Shown: positions 1 through 6,663 of the stretch, in pieces
How the letters are laid out: each line of letters starts with the position of its first letter
How positions within the stretch are numbered: the stretch's first letter is position 1
Assembly: GCA_017629325.1 (NCBI GenBank)
Contig: JAGBXL010000076.1
Coordinates: 1-7,803, forward strand
Reading direction: 5' to 3'
DNA: 7,803 nucleotides
Origin: Clostridia bacterium
GTDB taxonomy: Bacteria; Bacillota; Clostridia; UMGS1810
Program-made: the position numbers and the translations under genes
Notes under the pieces: generated by a model
The model's database searches: none
What the model saw: only the letters and a program-made list of their open reading frames with translations
Told to the model about the DNA's origin: nothing

Positions 1-254
1 ACAATAATAAGTGAGCCTATAAGAATACCCCTTAGCTGCTGGTCGATTTTTGCAAAGCACATTAGTGCAACCAGAAACCCGTAAAAAATAGCAAGACCGC
101 CAAGACGCGGAATAGGTTTTTTGTGAACTCGTCTTTCATTATCAGGCACATCAACTGCACCTATTTTGTGTGCTAAATTTATAACAAAAGGTGTTGCTGC
201 CAAAGAAATTGCAAAAGCAATAGTAAAGCATAAAACTAAATCCTTAATATTCAT
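1..254 (-). CDS. tagO: Polyprenyl-phosphate sugar-1-phosphate transferase, TagO/WecA type (partial, N-terminal 84 codons)
   Basis: My own reading of the minus strand from an ATG at 252-254 gives an open frame to the left edge, so the C-terminal part is outside the window. The translated start has a hydrophobic segment (about residues 5-27), then the signature 'DNERRVHKKPIPRLGG' (about 38-53), then a second hydrophobic segment. The RRVH-x3-IPRLGG block is typical of the WecA/TagO branch of the MraY-like family. These membrane enzymes move a GlcNAc-1-phosphate-type group from a UDP-sugar to undecaprenyl phosphate, the first step of wall teichoic acid, secondary wall polymer or other surface glycan synthesis. 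A Shine-Dalgarno-like AAGGGTGTGA (261-270, minus) precedes the start. The gene begins 34 bp after trpS with no terminator between, so it is probably co-transcribed. The family is clear; the exact sugar and the polymer made are not, and the symbol is the family's usual one. Confidence 0.85.
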   Translation of the reverse strand, partial: MNIKDLVLCFTIAFAISLAATPFVINLAHKIGAVDVPDNERRVHKKPIPRLGGLAIFYGFLVALMCFAKIDQQLRGILIGSLII

Positions 255-288
255 TAAATATCACACCCTTTATAGTCAGGCTAATTTT

Positions 289-1284
289 TTATCTGTCAAC
301 ATAGCCAAGCTTTCTGTGTATTTTTCTCAGGGTTTTTGAAGCCAAATAGTTTGCCCTTTTTGCACCCTCTGTATAAATTTGTTTTATGTAGTCTTTGTTT
401 TTTGAAAGCTCGTCGTATTTTTCTCTTACAGGTCTTAATTCTTCAATAACTGCCTCGGCAACTCTTTCTTTGAAAACGCCATAGCCAAGTCCTGCAAATT
501 CATTTACGCTTTCATCTATTGTCTGATTTGTAATAGCAGAATAAATACTTAAAAGATTGTTAATTCCGTCTTTACCTTCTCTGTATGCAATTTCGCCGTC
601 AGAATCGGTTACTGCACGCTTGAATTTTCTTCTTATAGTGTCTGCATCGTCAAGAATAGATATAAATCCGTTCACATTAGGATCAGATTTACTCATTTTT
701 GATGTTGGATCCTGAAGGCTCATAACCCTTGCACCTTCTTTTGGAATATAGCCCTGGGGGATCTTAAATACATCACCGTAAACACCGTTAAATCTTTTGG
801 CAATATCGCAGCAAAGTTCAAGATGCTGCTTCTGGTCTATACCAACTGGCACCAAATCTGTCTGATACAAAAGAATATCTGCCGCCATTAAAACAGGATA
901 TGTAAAAAGACCTGCATTTATATTATCGGCATGCTTAGACGATTTATCCTTAAACTGTGTCATACGGCTAAGTTCGCCCATATATGTGTAGCAATTAAGA
1001 ATCCAAGAAAGTTCCGCGTGTGCAGAAACATGCGACTGAAAATAAACAATATTTTCTTCGCCGTCAATTCCGCATGCAAGATACTGCATTAAAAAGCTCA
1101 TGCATCTTTTTCTGAGCTCGGTAGGGTCTTGTCTAACAGTTATTGAATGAAGGTCAACAACAGAAAAAATACAGTTGTAATCCTTTTGCAGATTAACCCA
1201 GTTTTTAAGAGCACCAAGATAGTTGCCCAGTGTTATGCAGCCTGTTGGCTGAATTCCTGAAAAAATAATTTTTTTATCGTCCAT
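289..1284 (-). CDS. trpS: Tryptophanyl-tRNA synthetase
   Basis: This 331-residue protein has the usual length of bacterial TrpRS, a cytoplasmic class I synthetase that charges tRNA-Trp with tryptophan using ATP. The N-terminus reads SGIQPTG followed by TLGNYLGA (residues 18-25), the HIGH-equivalent ATP-binding signature. The tryptophan/ATP pocket motif VPVGIDQKQHLEL lies near 145-157, and the second class signature, KMSKS, is exact at 196-200. The start is supported by AAAGGAG (1291-1297, minus) six bases upstream of the ATG. The stop is TAA at 289-291. It lies only 19 bp downstream of the SLH gene, with no terminator or promoter visible between, so it appears to be the second gene of an operon. 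There is no room for its own T-box leader. Nothing suggests truncation or loss of catalytic residues. Confidence 0.97.
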   Translation of the reverse strand: MDDKKIIFSGIQPTGCITLGNYLGALKNWVNLQKDYNCIFSVVDLHSITVRQDPTELRKRCMSFLMQYLACGIDGEENIVYFQSHVSAHAELSWILNCYTYMGELSRMTQFKDKSSKHADNINAGLFTYPVLMAADILLYQTDLVPVGIDQKQHLELCCDIAKRFNGVYGDVFKIPQGYIPKEGARVMSLQDPTSKMSKSDPNVNGFISILDDADTIRRKFKRAVTDSDGEIAYREGKDGINNLLSIYSAITNQTIDESVNEFAGLGYGVFKERVAEAVIEELRPVREKYDELSKNKDYIKQIYTEGAKRANYLASKTLRKIHRKLGYVDR

Positions 1285-1303
1285 TGTAAACTCCTTTATG
1301 TTA

Positions 1304-1984
1304 TCAGAAATTATTTTCCGCTATATTAAGCACATTATACACAATCTTTGCAGCTTCTGCTCTTGTTGCAAAATCCCTAGGGCCAAAGCTTCCGTCATCT
1401 CGCCCGTTTATAACACCCAAATTAGCTAATTGTGAAATTGCAAAGGGTGAAAACACGCTCATTTTATCTGTATCATTAAAACTTGGGGGCACATTAAAGC
1501 CATCTTCAATAAGCCCTGCCTTAACCATTGCCTTAACGCTTATATATGCAATTTCTTCGCGGGTAATGGGGGCGGCGCCATTTAAAAGCTTTTGGGAATA
1601 TATATCCAGCATTCCCATTTCATAAGCACTTGCAACATAGGTGTAGCCCCAATGTGATTTATCAATATCGCCATAGGGCGCTTCGGCATTTTTATTAACA
1701 ATTCCGCAAACACCTGTTATCATTTTAATAAATTCAAATCTGGAAACTGTGTTTTGCGGCATAAAAAGCCCATCACCAACACCGTTTATAATCCCTAAAT
1801 CCGCTAAACCTAAAATGGCTTCTTCTGCCCATGGATATGGTGATATATCCGAAAAATAAACATTTCTGTTTTCCAAAACATCATTAAAATGATTCAGTAT
1901 ATCATTTTCACTCAAATTCGCATAAGAAACAAGTGGTAAAAAACACAAACACACAGATGTCAGCATGCATAAAAATTTTTTCAT
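1304..1984 (-). CDS. Exported protein made of three S-layer homology (SLH) domains
   Basis: The 226-residue product starts with a Sec signal peptide: MKK, a hydrophobic core, and a likely signal peptidase I site after VSYA (residue 22). No lipobox is convincing. The mature part is almost entirely three SLH-like units at about 44-96, 104-160 and 169-221. Each has the FxD start, a W/F-containing helix, a 'GI/VINGxxDG-F-P' turn in units 1 and 3, and the closing TRAE-type motif (VSRFEF, ITREEI, ATRAEA). SLH triplets bind secondary cell-wall polymers, often pyruvylated ones, and anchor proteins to the Gram-positive surface. There is no additional enzymatic or adhesive domain, so its cargo or role is unknown; it could occupy wall-polymer sites itself. 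AGGTGA (1989-1994, minus) precedes the ATG. It is the first gene of the minus-strand operon with trpS and the TagO-type gene. Function beyond wall binding is inference. Confidence 0.88.
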   Translation of the reverse strand: MKKFLCMLTSVCLCFLPLVSYANLSENDILNHFNDVLENRNVYFSDISPYPWAEEAILGLADLGIINGVGDGLFMPQNTVSRFEFIKMITGVCGIVNKNAEAPYGDIDKSHWGYTYVASAYEMGMLDIYSQKLLNGAAPITREEIAYISVKAMVKAGLIEDGFNVPPSFNDTDKMSVFSPFAISQLANLGVINGRDDGSFGPRDFATRAEAAKIVYNVLNIAENNF

Positions 1985-2022
1985 AAAATCACCTGTAATT
2001 TGTAATCTAAAATAACTAATTT

Positions 2023-2051
2023 ATCATACCACAAAGCTATGTAAAAGTCAA
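2023..2051 (-). promoter_or_regulatory. Sigma-A-type promoter of the SLH-trpS-tagO operon
   Basis: On the minus strand a -35 box TTGACT (2046-2051) and a -10 box TATGAT (2023-2028) are separated by exactly 17 bases. Transcription should start near 2016, giving a leader of about 30 nt before the SLH start codon. This is the only convincing promoter found for the three minus-strand genes. Confidence 0.85.
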
Positions 2052-2081
2052 TCTGTCAGCAAAATTTGAGTTTAAAATTCA

Positions 2082-2110
2082 TTGACAAAAATAAGTTTGT
2101 GTACTATACT
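2082..2110 (+). promoter_or_regulatory. Sigma-A-type promoter of the lipid kinase gene
   Basis: A perfect -35 box TTGACA (2082-2087) is followed after 17 bases by TATACT (2105-2110). Transcription should begin near 2117, about 29 nt upstream of the TTG start. It sits back-to-back with the minus-strand promoter: the two -35 boxes are 30 bp apart. Confidence 0.88.
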
Positions 2111-2131
2111 TTTTATAAAGATAAAAATGTC

Positions 2132-2149
2132 TGGAGGAATATGATTTGA
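2132..2149 (+). promoter_or_regulatory. Ribosome binding site with an overlapping two-codon mini-ORF before a TTG start
   Basis: TGGAGGA (2132-2138) is a strong Shine-Dalgarno sequence. The first ATG after it (2141) is three bases from the GGAGGA block and is followed by ATT and TGA, so it encodes only Met-Ile. The TGA (2147-2149) overlaps the TTG at 2146-2148, which opens the long frame at a good spacing of 8 bases from GGAGG. The first in-frame ATG (2158) is 20 bases from GGAGG, too far, which is why TTG is taken as the start. Confidence 0.75.
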
Positions 2150-3033
2150 AAAGCGTAATGCTCATAGTAAATCCAAATTCAGGCAAAGCAAAGCCAAAAT
2201 CTATGCTTTTTGAAATAATACAAACTCTTTCCGATGCCGATTGCATCGTTACTACTCGCATAACCCGTGCAGCAGGTGATGCTTCGGAATTTTCCTTTAG
2301 TGCCTGCAATAGCAAGCTTTATGATTTAATAATTTGTTGCGGCGGCGACGGAACCTTAAGTGAAACCATATCAGGCATATTAAAAAGCGATAAAGCTATT
2401 CCTGTTGGCTATATCCCATGCGGCAGCACCAACGACTATGCCCGCAGCCTTAATATATCTTCCGATTATGTAAAGGCGGCACATGTTGCTGCAAAAGGCG
2501 AAGAGTACCCAGTTGATATAGGTGTTATAAACGGCAGATATTTTAACTATATTGCATCATTCGGTCTTTTCACATCTGTTTCATATAATGCTTCCCGTAA
2601 CCTAAAAAGTATGCTAGGTCATACTGCTTATGTTCTTGAAGGAACAAAGGAGCTTACCAAAATAAAGGCAAACCATGTAAAAATTGAAACCGAGGGTGGA
2701 GTGTATGAAGATGACTACATATTCGGTGCCATTGCAAATTCAACATCAATAGGCGGAATAGTTAAATTAAGCGAAACTCTTGTAAGCTTTAATGATGGTG
2801 TTTTTGAAATATGTCTTGTAAAAATGCCAAAAAGCCCTGCTGATATTGTAAAAATTGTACGCGGAATAATGAATTCCGATTTTACCGACGAATGTTTTGA
2901 GTTTTTCAGAGCCTCATCTCTTAAAATTTCTGCTCCCCACGATATGCCCTGGTCTTTAGACGGTGAAAAAGCAGAGCTCGGTTCCGATATCAAGCTTGAT
3001 ATTCTTCATAGTGCAGTAAAACTTATGATGTAA
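2146..3033 (+). CDS. Diacylglycerol/lipid kinase (DgkB/YegS-like)
   Basis: The 295-residue protein has the marks of the diacylglycerol kinase catalytic family: NPNSGKAK (residues 9-16), the nucleotide-binding GGDGTLSE (66-73), PCGSTNDYARSL (91-102) and a C-terminal LDGE motif (271-274) that carries a conserved catalytic/metal-associated acidic site. Soluble members in Gram-positive bacteria phosphorylate diacylglycerol at the inner membrane face, returning it to phosphatidic acid after lipoteichoic acid synthesis; others act on sphingoid or related lipids, so the substrate is uncertain. Length is normal. The start is a TTG with a well-placed GGAGG. It has its own promoter (2082-2110) and its own terminator directly after the stop, so it is probably monocistronic. 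It is divergent from a wall-related operon and next to a surface-sugar gene, which fits an envelope role. Confidence 0.9.
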   Translation: MKSVMLIVNPNSGKAKPKSMLFEIIQTLSDADCIVTTRITRAAGDASEFSFSACNSKLYDLIICCGGDGTLSETISGILKSDKAIPVGYIPCGSTNDYARSLNISSDYVKAAHVAAKGEEYPVDIGVINGRYFNYIASFGLFTSVSYNASRNLKSMLGHTAYVLEGTKELTKIKANHVKIETEGGVYEDDYIFGAIANSTSIGGIVKLSETLVSFNDGVFEICLVKMPKSPADIVKIVRGIMNSDFTDECFEFFRASSLKISAPHDMPWSLDGEKAELGSDIKLDILHSAVKLMM

Positions 3034-3070
3034 CAAAACATTGCAATTAAATGCAATGTTTTGTTTTTTT
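3034..3070 (+). terminator. Rho-independent terminator after the lipid kinase gene
   Basis: A perfect 12-bp stem (CAAAACATTGCA at 3034-3045 with its complement at 3052-3063) closes a 6-base loop and is followed by seven T residues (3064-3070). It starts one base after the TAA stop. The stem is AT-rich, but the length and T tract are convincing. Confidence 0.88.
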
Positions 3071-3118
3071 AGGTGTGTTTTTACAAAAAAAGCCCCTTTA
3101 TTTTGCTTAAAATTCACA

Positions 3119-3148
3119 TTGACACCCCGTATTCAACTATGTTATCAT
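3119..3148 (+). promoter_or_regulatory. Promoter of the UDP-sugar dehydratase gene
   Basis: TTGACA (3119-3124) is followed by TATCAT (3143-3148) with an 18-base spacer. Expected transcription start is near 3155, leaving a leader of about 30 nt that carries the AGGAG ribosome binding site (3174-3178). Confidence 0.75.
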
Positions 3149-3167
3149 AATTGCATATACAAGAAAA

Positions 3168-3185
3168 AAGAATAGGAGTATTCTT
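3168..3185 (+). promoter_or_regulatory. Shine-Dalgarno displayed in the loop of a small perfect hairpin
   Basis: AAGAATA (3168-3174) and TATTCTT (3179-3185) are exact complements flanking GGAG (3175-3178), and the ATG begins at the next base. The Shine-Dalgarno core is thus the 4-base loop of a 7-bp stem abutting the start codon. The stem is weak (one G-C pair), so formation in the cell is uncertain; the symmetry itself is plainly visible. Confidence 0.45.
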
Positions 3186-5087
3186 ATGTTTAAAAAACCA
3201 ATAAAAAACCGCTATATATTTGCGTTTGATATTTTAGCAATTATAATTGCACGGTTTATAACCGCAATAATCCTTTTCCCCGAAATGAAGCTTCCGCAAG
3301 GTGCTTTTATTTATACCGGGGGCACATATATCGGTCTTGTGATTATTGTAAATCTTATTTTCGGTGTATATAAAATAGCATGGCACTATTCCGGCACGAG
3401 AGAGCTTGCAAAATATATGAGTGTTTGCATAGTGTCAATGATAGCTCAATTCGTGGCAAATGAGTTATTGGTATTTTTTTCAATTATTCCGCAGCCTTTT
3501 AGAAGAATTAACGGCGGTATAGCGATTATTTCCATTCTCATAATGATACTTGTTCGTCTTTTTGTTAAGGAAATCTATAAAACAGCTTCCTCAAAAGCAA
3601 TGGTTACATCACCGCAAAAACCTGGAAACAAAAACAGGGTTCTTATAATAGGTGCCGGTGATGCTGCAAGAATAATAGTGGGAAGCTATGCTCACGATTT
3701 TTCAAGTCCCTATGAAATAGTTGGTTTTATAGATGATGATGCTTCCAAGCATGGTAAGATTATGTATGGATACAAGGTTCTTGGAGGAAGAGAATCCATT
3801 GTAAGCATCTGTGAAAATATGGATATAGATAGCATCATTATGGCAATTCCGTCTGCCTATGTTCAAGATAGGCTTGATATTTTAAAAATCTGTAATCTCA
3901 CAAAGTGTAAAGTTAAAACAATTCCAAATATCTGCGACCTTTTAGATTCCGATGAAAATGTTCATGTTCGAGATATTAAAATCGAAGACCTTCTTGACAG
4001 AGACCCAATTGTTTTAGATAACGATGGAATCAGTTCTCTTGTGAAAGGAAAAGTTGTTATGGTAAGTGGCGGTGGCGGTTCAATCGGATCGGAGCTTTGC
4101 CGTCAGATAATGCGTTTTTCACCTGAACGTCTTATAATATTAGATATTTACGAAAACAATGCCTATGATATTCAAATGGAATTAAATGCTCAGTATCCTG
4201 GTAATCAGCCTGCAGTTCTTATTGCCTCTGTCCGCGATAGAGTAAGGCTTCAGGAAATATTCAGCGAATATAAGCCAAACCTTGTTTTCCATGCAGCAGC
4301 CCATAAGCATGTTCCTTTAATGGAAACAAGCCCTGGCGAAGCAATAAAGAATAATGTTTTCGGCACATATAATCTTGCAATGACAGCTCACGAATTCGGT
4401 GTTGAAAAATTTGTTATGATTTCAACAGATAAAGCCGTTAATCCAACAAATATTATGGGTGCTTCAAAGCGTCTTTGCGAAATGATTATTCAGTGTATGG
4501 AAAGAATAAGCGAAACCGATTTTGTTGCCGTGCGTTTTGGTAATGTTCTTGGCTCAAACGGCAGTGTAATTCCTCTGTTTGAACGTCAGATTTCCAAGGG
4601 TGGTCCCGTAAAAGTAACCCACAAGGACGTAACAAGATTCTTTATGACAATTCCCGAAGCTGCTCAGCTTGTTATTCAGGCAGCATGCTATGCCAAAGGC
4701 GGAGAAATATTTGTTCTTGATATGGGAAAACCCGTTAAAATATATGACCTTGCCGAAAACCTTATCCGTCTTTCAGGTCATATTCCAAATGTAGACATCA
4801 AAATAGAAGTTGTTGGTCTCAGACCTGGTGAAAAGCTGTATGAGGAGCTTTTAATGGATCAGGAAGGCCTCGAGGGCACAAAACACAGCAAGATATTTGT
4901 TGGCAGACCCATGACTATTGAAATGTCTGAACTCGAAGAAAAGCTCACGCTTTTAAAAGAAGCAGTAGACTCTCAGGATAACGAAAAAATTCGTGATATA
5001 ATGGAGGAAGTTGTTCCAACATATATACGCGATAATGAGTCTTTCAATAAAGCACATTTAAAATCTAAAGAAACAGCAAAAGTATAA
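3186..5087 (+). CDS. Membrane-bound UDP-N-acetylhexosamine 4,6-dehydratase, CapD/PglF type
   Basis: At 633 residues it has the long form of the family. The first ~130 residues hold about four hydrophobic membrane segments. A first Rossmann-like domain follows with GAGDAA (156-161). The catalytic short-chain dehydrogenase-type domain begins with SGGGGSIGSE (294-303) for NAD(P) binding and contains STDKAVNPTNIMGASKR (413-429). In PglF-like enzymes the Thr-Asp-Lys (here 414-416) and downstream Met (424) replace the classical catalytic triad arrangement. Such enzymes dehydrate UDP-GlcNAc at C4/C6 to a 4-keto-6-deoxy sugar, the entry to bacillosamine, FucNAc-type or QuiNAc-type sugars used in capsules, glycoproteins or wall polymers. 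No aminotransferase, reductase or glycosyltransferase is adjacent; it has its own promoter and a hairpin after the stop, so it appears monocistronic. Which final sugar is made cannot be told. Confidence 0.92.
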   Translation: MFKKPIKNRYIFAFDILAIIIARFITAIILFPEMKLPQGAFIYTGGTYIGLVIIVNLIFGVYKIAWHYSGTRELAKYMSVCIVSMIAQFVANELLVFFSIIPQPFRRINGGIAIISILIMILVRLFVKEIYKTASSKAMVTSPQKPGNKNRVLIIGAGDAARIIVGSYAHDFSSPYEIVGFIDDDASKHGKIMYGYKVLGGRESIVSICENMDIDSIIMAIPSAYVQDRLDILKICNLTKCKVKTIPNICDLLDSDENVHVRDIKIEDLLDRDPIVLDNDGISSLVKGKVVMVSGGGGSIGSELCRQIMRFSPERLIILDIYENNAYDIQMELNAQYPGNQPAVLIASVRDRVRLQEIFSEYKPNLVFHAAAHKHVPLMETSPGEAIKNNVFGTYNLAMTAHEFGVEKFVMISTDKAVNPTNIMGASKRLCEMIIQCMERISETDFVAVRFGNVLGSNGSVIPLFERQISKGGPVKVTHKDVTRFFMTIPEAAQLVIQAACYAKGGEIFVLDMGKPVKIYDLAENLIRLSGHIPNVDIKIEVVGLRPGEKLYEELLMDQEGLEGTKHSKIFVGRPMTIEMSELEEKLTLLKEAVDSQDNEKIRDIMEEVVPTYIRDNESFNKAHLKSKETAKV

Positions 5088-5091
5088 GATA

Positions 5092-5129
5092 TAAAAGCAG
5101 TTGGAATATATAAAATTCAACTGCTTTTA
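5092..5129 (+). terminator. Terminator-like hairpin between the dehydratase gene and glyS
   Basis: TAAAAGCAGTTG (5092-5103) pairs perfectly with its complement at 5118-5129, with one or two further weak pairs inside and a loop of about 10 bases. The T-rich part is the end of the 3' arm (TTTTA), without a separate long T tract, so it may act in either direction or be less efficient. It begins five bases after the stop codon. Confidence 0.65.
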
Positions 5130-5143
5130 CTATTGCTAAAACC

Positions 5144-5172
5144 TTGACAAATCATGCAATTTGATATATCAT
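5144..5172 (+). promoter_or_regulatory. Promoter of glyS
   Basis: TTGACA (5144-5149) and TATCAT (5167-5172) are separated by 17 bases. Transcription should start near 5179, leaving a leader of about 36 nt with GAAAGGA (5199-5205) as ribosome binding site. That leader is far too short for a T-box. Confidence 0.82.
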
Positions 5173-5214
5173 ATAATTATCTATGTGCTATAAGTAATGA
5201 AAGGAATGATATAA

Positions 5215-6606
5215 ATGTTAAACACAGAAAAAACAATGGACAAAATCATTGCTCTTTGTAAAGGCAGAGGTATTGTATATTCCGGTTCCGAAATATATGG
5301 CGGTCTTGCAAACACATGGGATTATGGTCCTCTTGGTGTTGAATTTAAAAACAATGTAAAAAAAGCATGGTGGAAAAAATTTGTTCAGGAATCTCCATAT
5401 AATGTAGGCCTTGATGCTGCAATTCTTATGAACCCTCAGGTTTGGGTTGCATCAGGTCATGTTGGGGGCTTTAGCGATCCTTTAATGGATTGTAAAGAAT
5501 GTAAATCCCGTCATCGTGCAGATAAGCTTATTGAAGACTGGCATTTTGAAAAAGGCGAAACCGTGGTTGTTGACGGTTGGTCAAACGAAAAAATGCTTGA
5601 ATACATAAAAGAAAATAACATTTCCTGCCCAAAATGCGGCAAAATGAACTATACCGATATCCGTAAGTTCAACCTTATGTTCAAAACATTCCAGGGTGTA
5701 ACCGAAGATTCCACATCTGAGCTTTTCTTAAGACCTGAAACAGCACAGGGTATCTTTGTAAACTTTAAAAATGTTCAGAGAACATCAAGAAAGAAAATTC
5801 CTTTTGGTATTGCACAGGTTGGTAAATCCTTCCGTAACGAAATCACACCCGGTAATTTCACATTCAGAACAAGAGAATTCGAACAGATGGAATTAGAATT
5901 CTTCTGCAAACCCGGCACAGACCTCGAATGGTTTAAATACTGGAAAGACTACTGCAAAAACTTCCTCTTAAGCCTTGGCATTAAAGAAGAAAACCTTAAA
6001 CTTCGCGACCATTCTCCCGAAGAACTTTCACATTACAGCAATGCAACAACCGACATCGAATTTATGTTCCCGTTTGGCTGGGGTGAGCTTTGGGGTATTG
6101 CCGACCGTACAGATTTTGACCTTAAACAGCACGCACAGCACTCTGGCGAAAAAATGGAATATATCGACCCCGTTACAAACGAAAGATACGTTCCATACTG
6201 TGTTGAACCATCTCTTGGTGCCGACAGAGTTGCTCTTGCTTTCCTTGTTGAAGCTTATGATGAAGAACAGGTTGGCGAAAACGACACAAGAGTTGTAATG
6301 AGATTCCATCCTGCTCTTGCTCCTGTTAAAGCTGCAATTCTTCCTCTTTCTAAAAAATTAAGCGAAAATGCATATAAACTCTATGAAAGTCTTTCCAAAA
6401 AATTCAACTGTGAATTTGATGATGCAGGCAGCATAGGTAAGCGTTATCGCCGTCAGGACGAAATCGGCACACCATGGTGCATCACCTACGACTTCGATAC
6501 AGAAGAAACCGGTAATGTTACTGTTAGAAATCGTGATACTATGGAACAGATAACACTCAAAATGGAAGAGGTTGCTTCTTATATAGAAGAAAGACTTGAT
6601 TTCTAA
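5215..6606 (+). CDS. glyS: Glycyl-tRNA synthetase, alpha2 (single-chain) type
   Basis: The 463-residue protein is a cytoplasmic class II synthetase of the alpha2 GlyRS type, which attaches glycine to tRNA-Gly as a homodimer; it is not the alpha2beta2 GlyQ/GlyS enzyme. Visible landmarks are YGGLANTWDYGPLG near the N-terminus (28-41), two cysteine pairs CKEC (93-96) and CPKC (138-141) likely to bind zinc, LRPETAQGIF (172-181), class motif 2 with FRNEITPGNFTFRTREFEQME (206-226) and motif 3 GADRVALAFL (335-344). The anticodon-binding domain follows from about residue 360. Length is normal for this form in Firmicutes. The ATG at 5215 has a Shine-Dalgarno nine bases upstream. It has its own promoter and a strong terminator downstream. 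The short leader means control, if any, is not by a T-box. Confidence 0.97.
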   Translation: MLNTEKTMDKIIALCKGRGIVYSGSEIYGGLANTWDYGPLGVEFKNNVKKAWWKKFVQESPYNVGLDAAILMNPQVWVASGHVGGFSDPLMDCKECKSRHRADKLIEDWHFEKGETVVVDGWSNEKMLEYIKENNISCPKCGKMNYTDIRKFNLMFKTFQGVTEDSTSELFLRPETAQGIFVNFKNVQRTSRKKIPFGIAQVGKSFRNEITPGNFTFRTREFEQMELEFFCKPGTDLEWFKYWKDYCKNFLLSLGIKEENLKLRDHSPEELSHYSNATTDIEFMFPFGWGELWGIADRTDFDLKQHAQHSGEKMEYIDPVTNERYVPYCVEPSLGADRVALAFLVEAYDEEQVGENDTRVVMRFHPALAPVKAAILPLSKKLSENAYKLYESLSKKFNCEFDDAGSIGKRYRRQDEIGTPWCITYDFDTEETGNVTVRNRDTMEQITLKMEEVASYIEERLDF

Positions 6607-6618
6607 TCAAAAATTTTC

Positions 6619-6653
6619 GGGCGGGTTATTTATTATAACCTGCCCACTTTTTT
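6619..6653 (+). terminator. Rho-independent terminator after glyS, abutting the trmO ribosome binding site
   Basis: GGGCGGGTTAT (6619-6629) pairs with ATAACCTGCCC (6635-6645), an 11-bp GC-rich stem with one G-T wobble and a 5-base loop, followed by a run of six T (6648-6653). The AGAGG ribosome binding site of the next gene begins at 6654, with no space for a promoter after the terminator. Confidence 0.9.
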
Positions 6654-6663
6654 AGAGGTTAAT

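Noticed and set aside
2085..2100. Inverted repeat ACAAA/TTTGT between the -35 and -10 of the lipid kinase promoter, as a possible operator.
   Set aside because: Only five AT-rich pairs; symmetry of this size is expected by chance in such AT-rich DNA.
2079..2315. 78-codon minus-strand frame over the divergent promoter and the start of the lipid kinase gene.
   Set aside because: It is antisense to a well-supported coding region and runs through both promoters. Its sequence resembles no protein family I know.
5975..6298. 107-codon plus-strand open frame and an antisense 93-codon frame within glyS.
   Set aside because: Both lie inside a gene with clear family motifs across its whole length, have no ribosome binding site, and have compositions typical of shadow frames.
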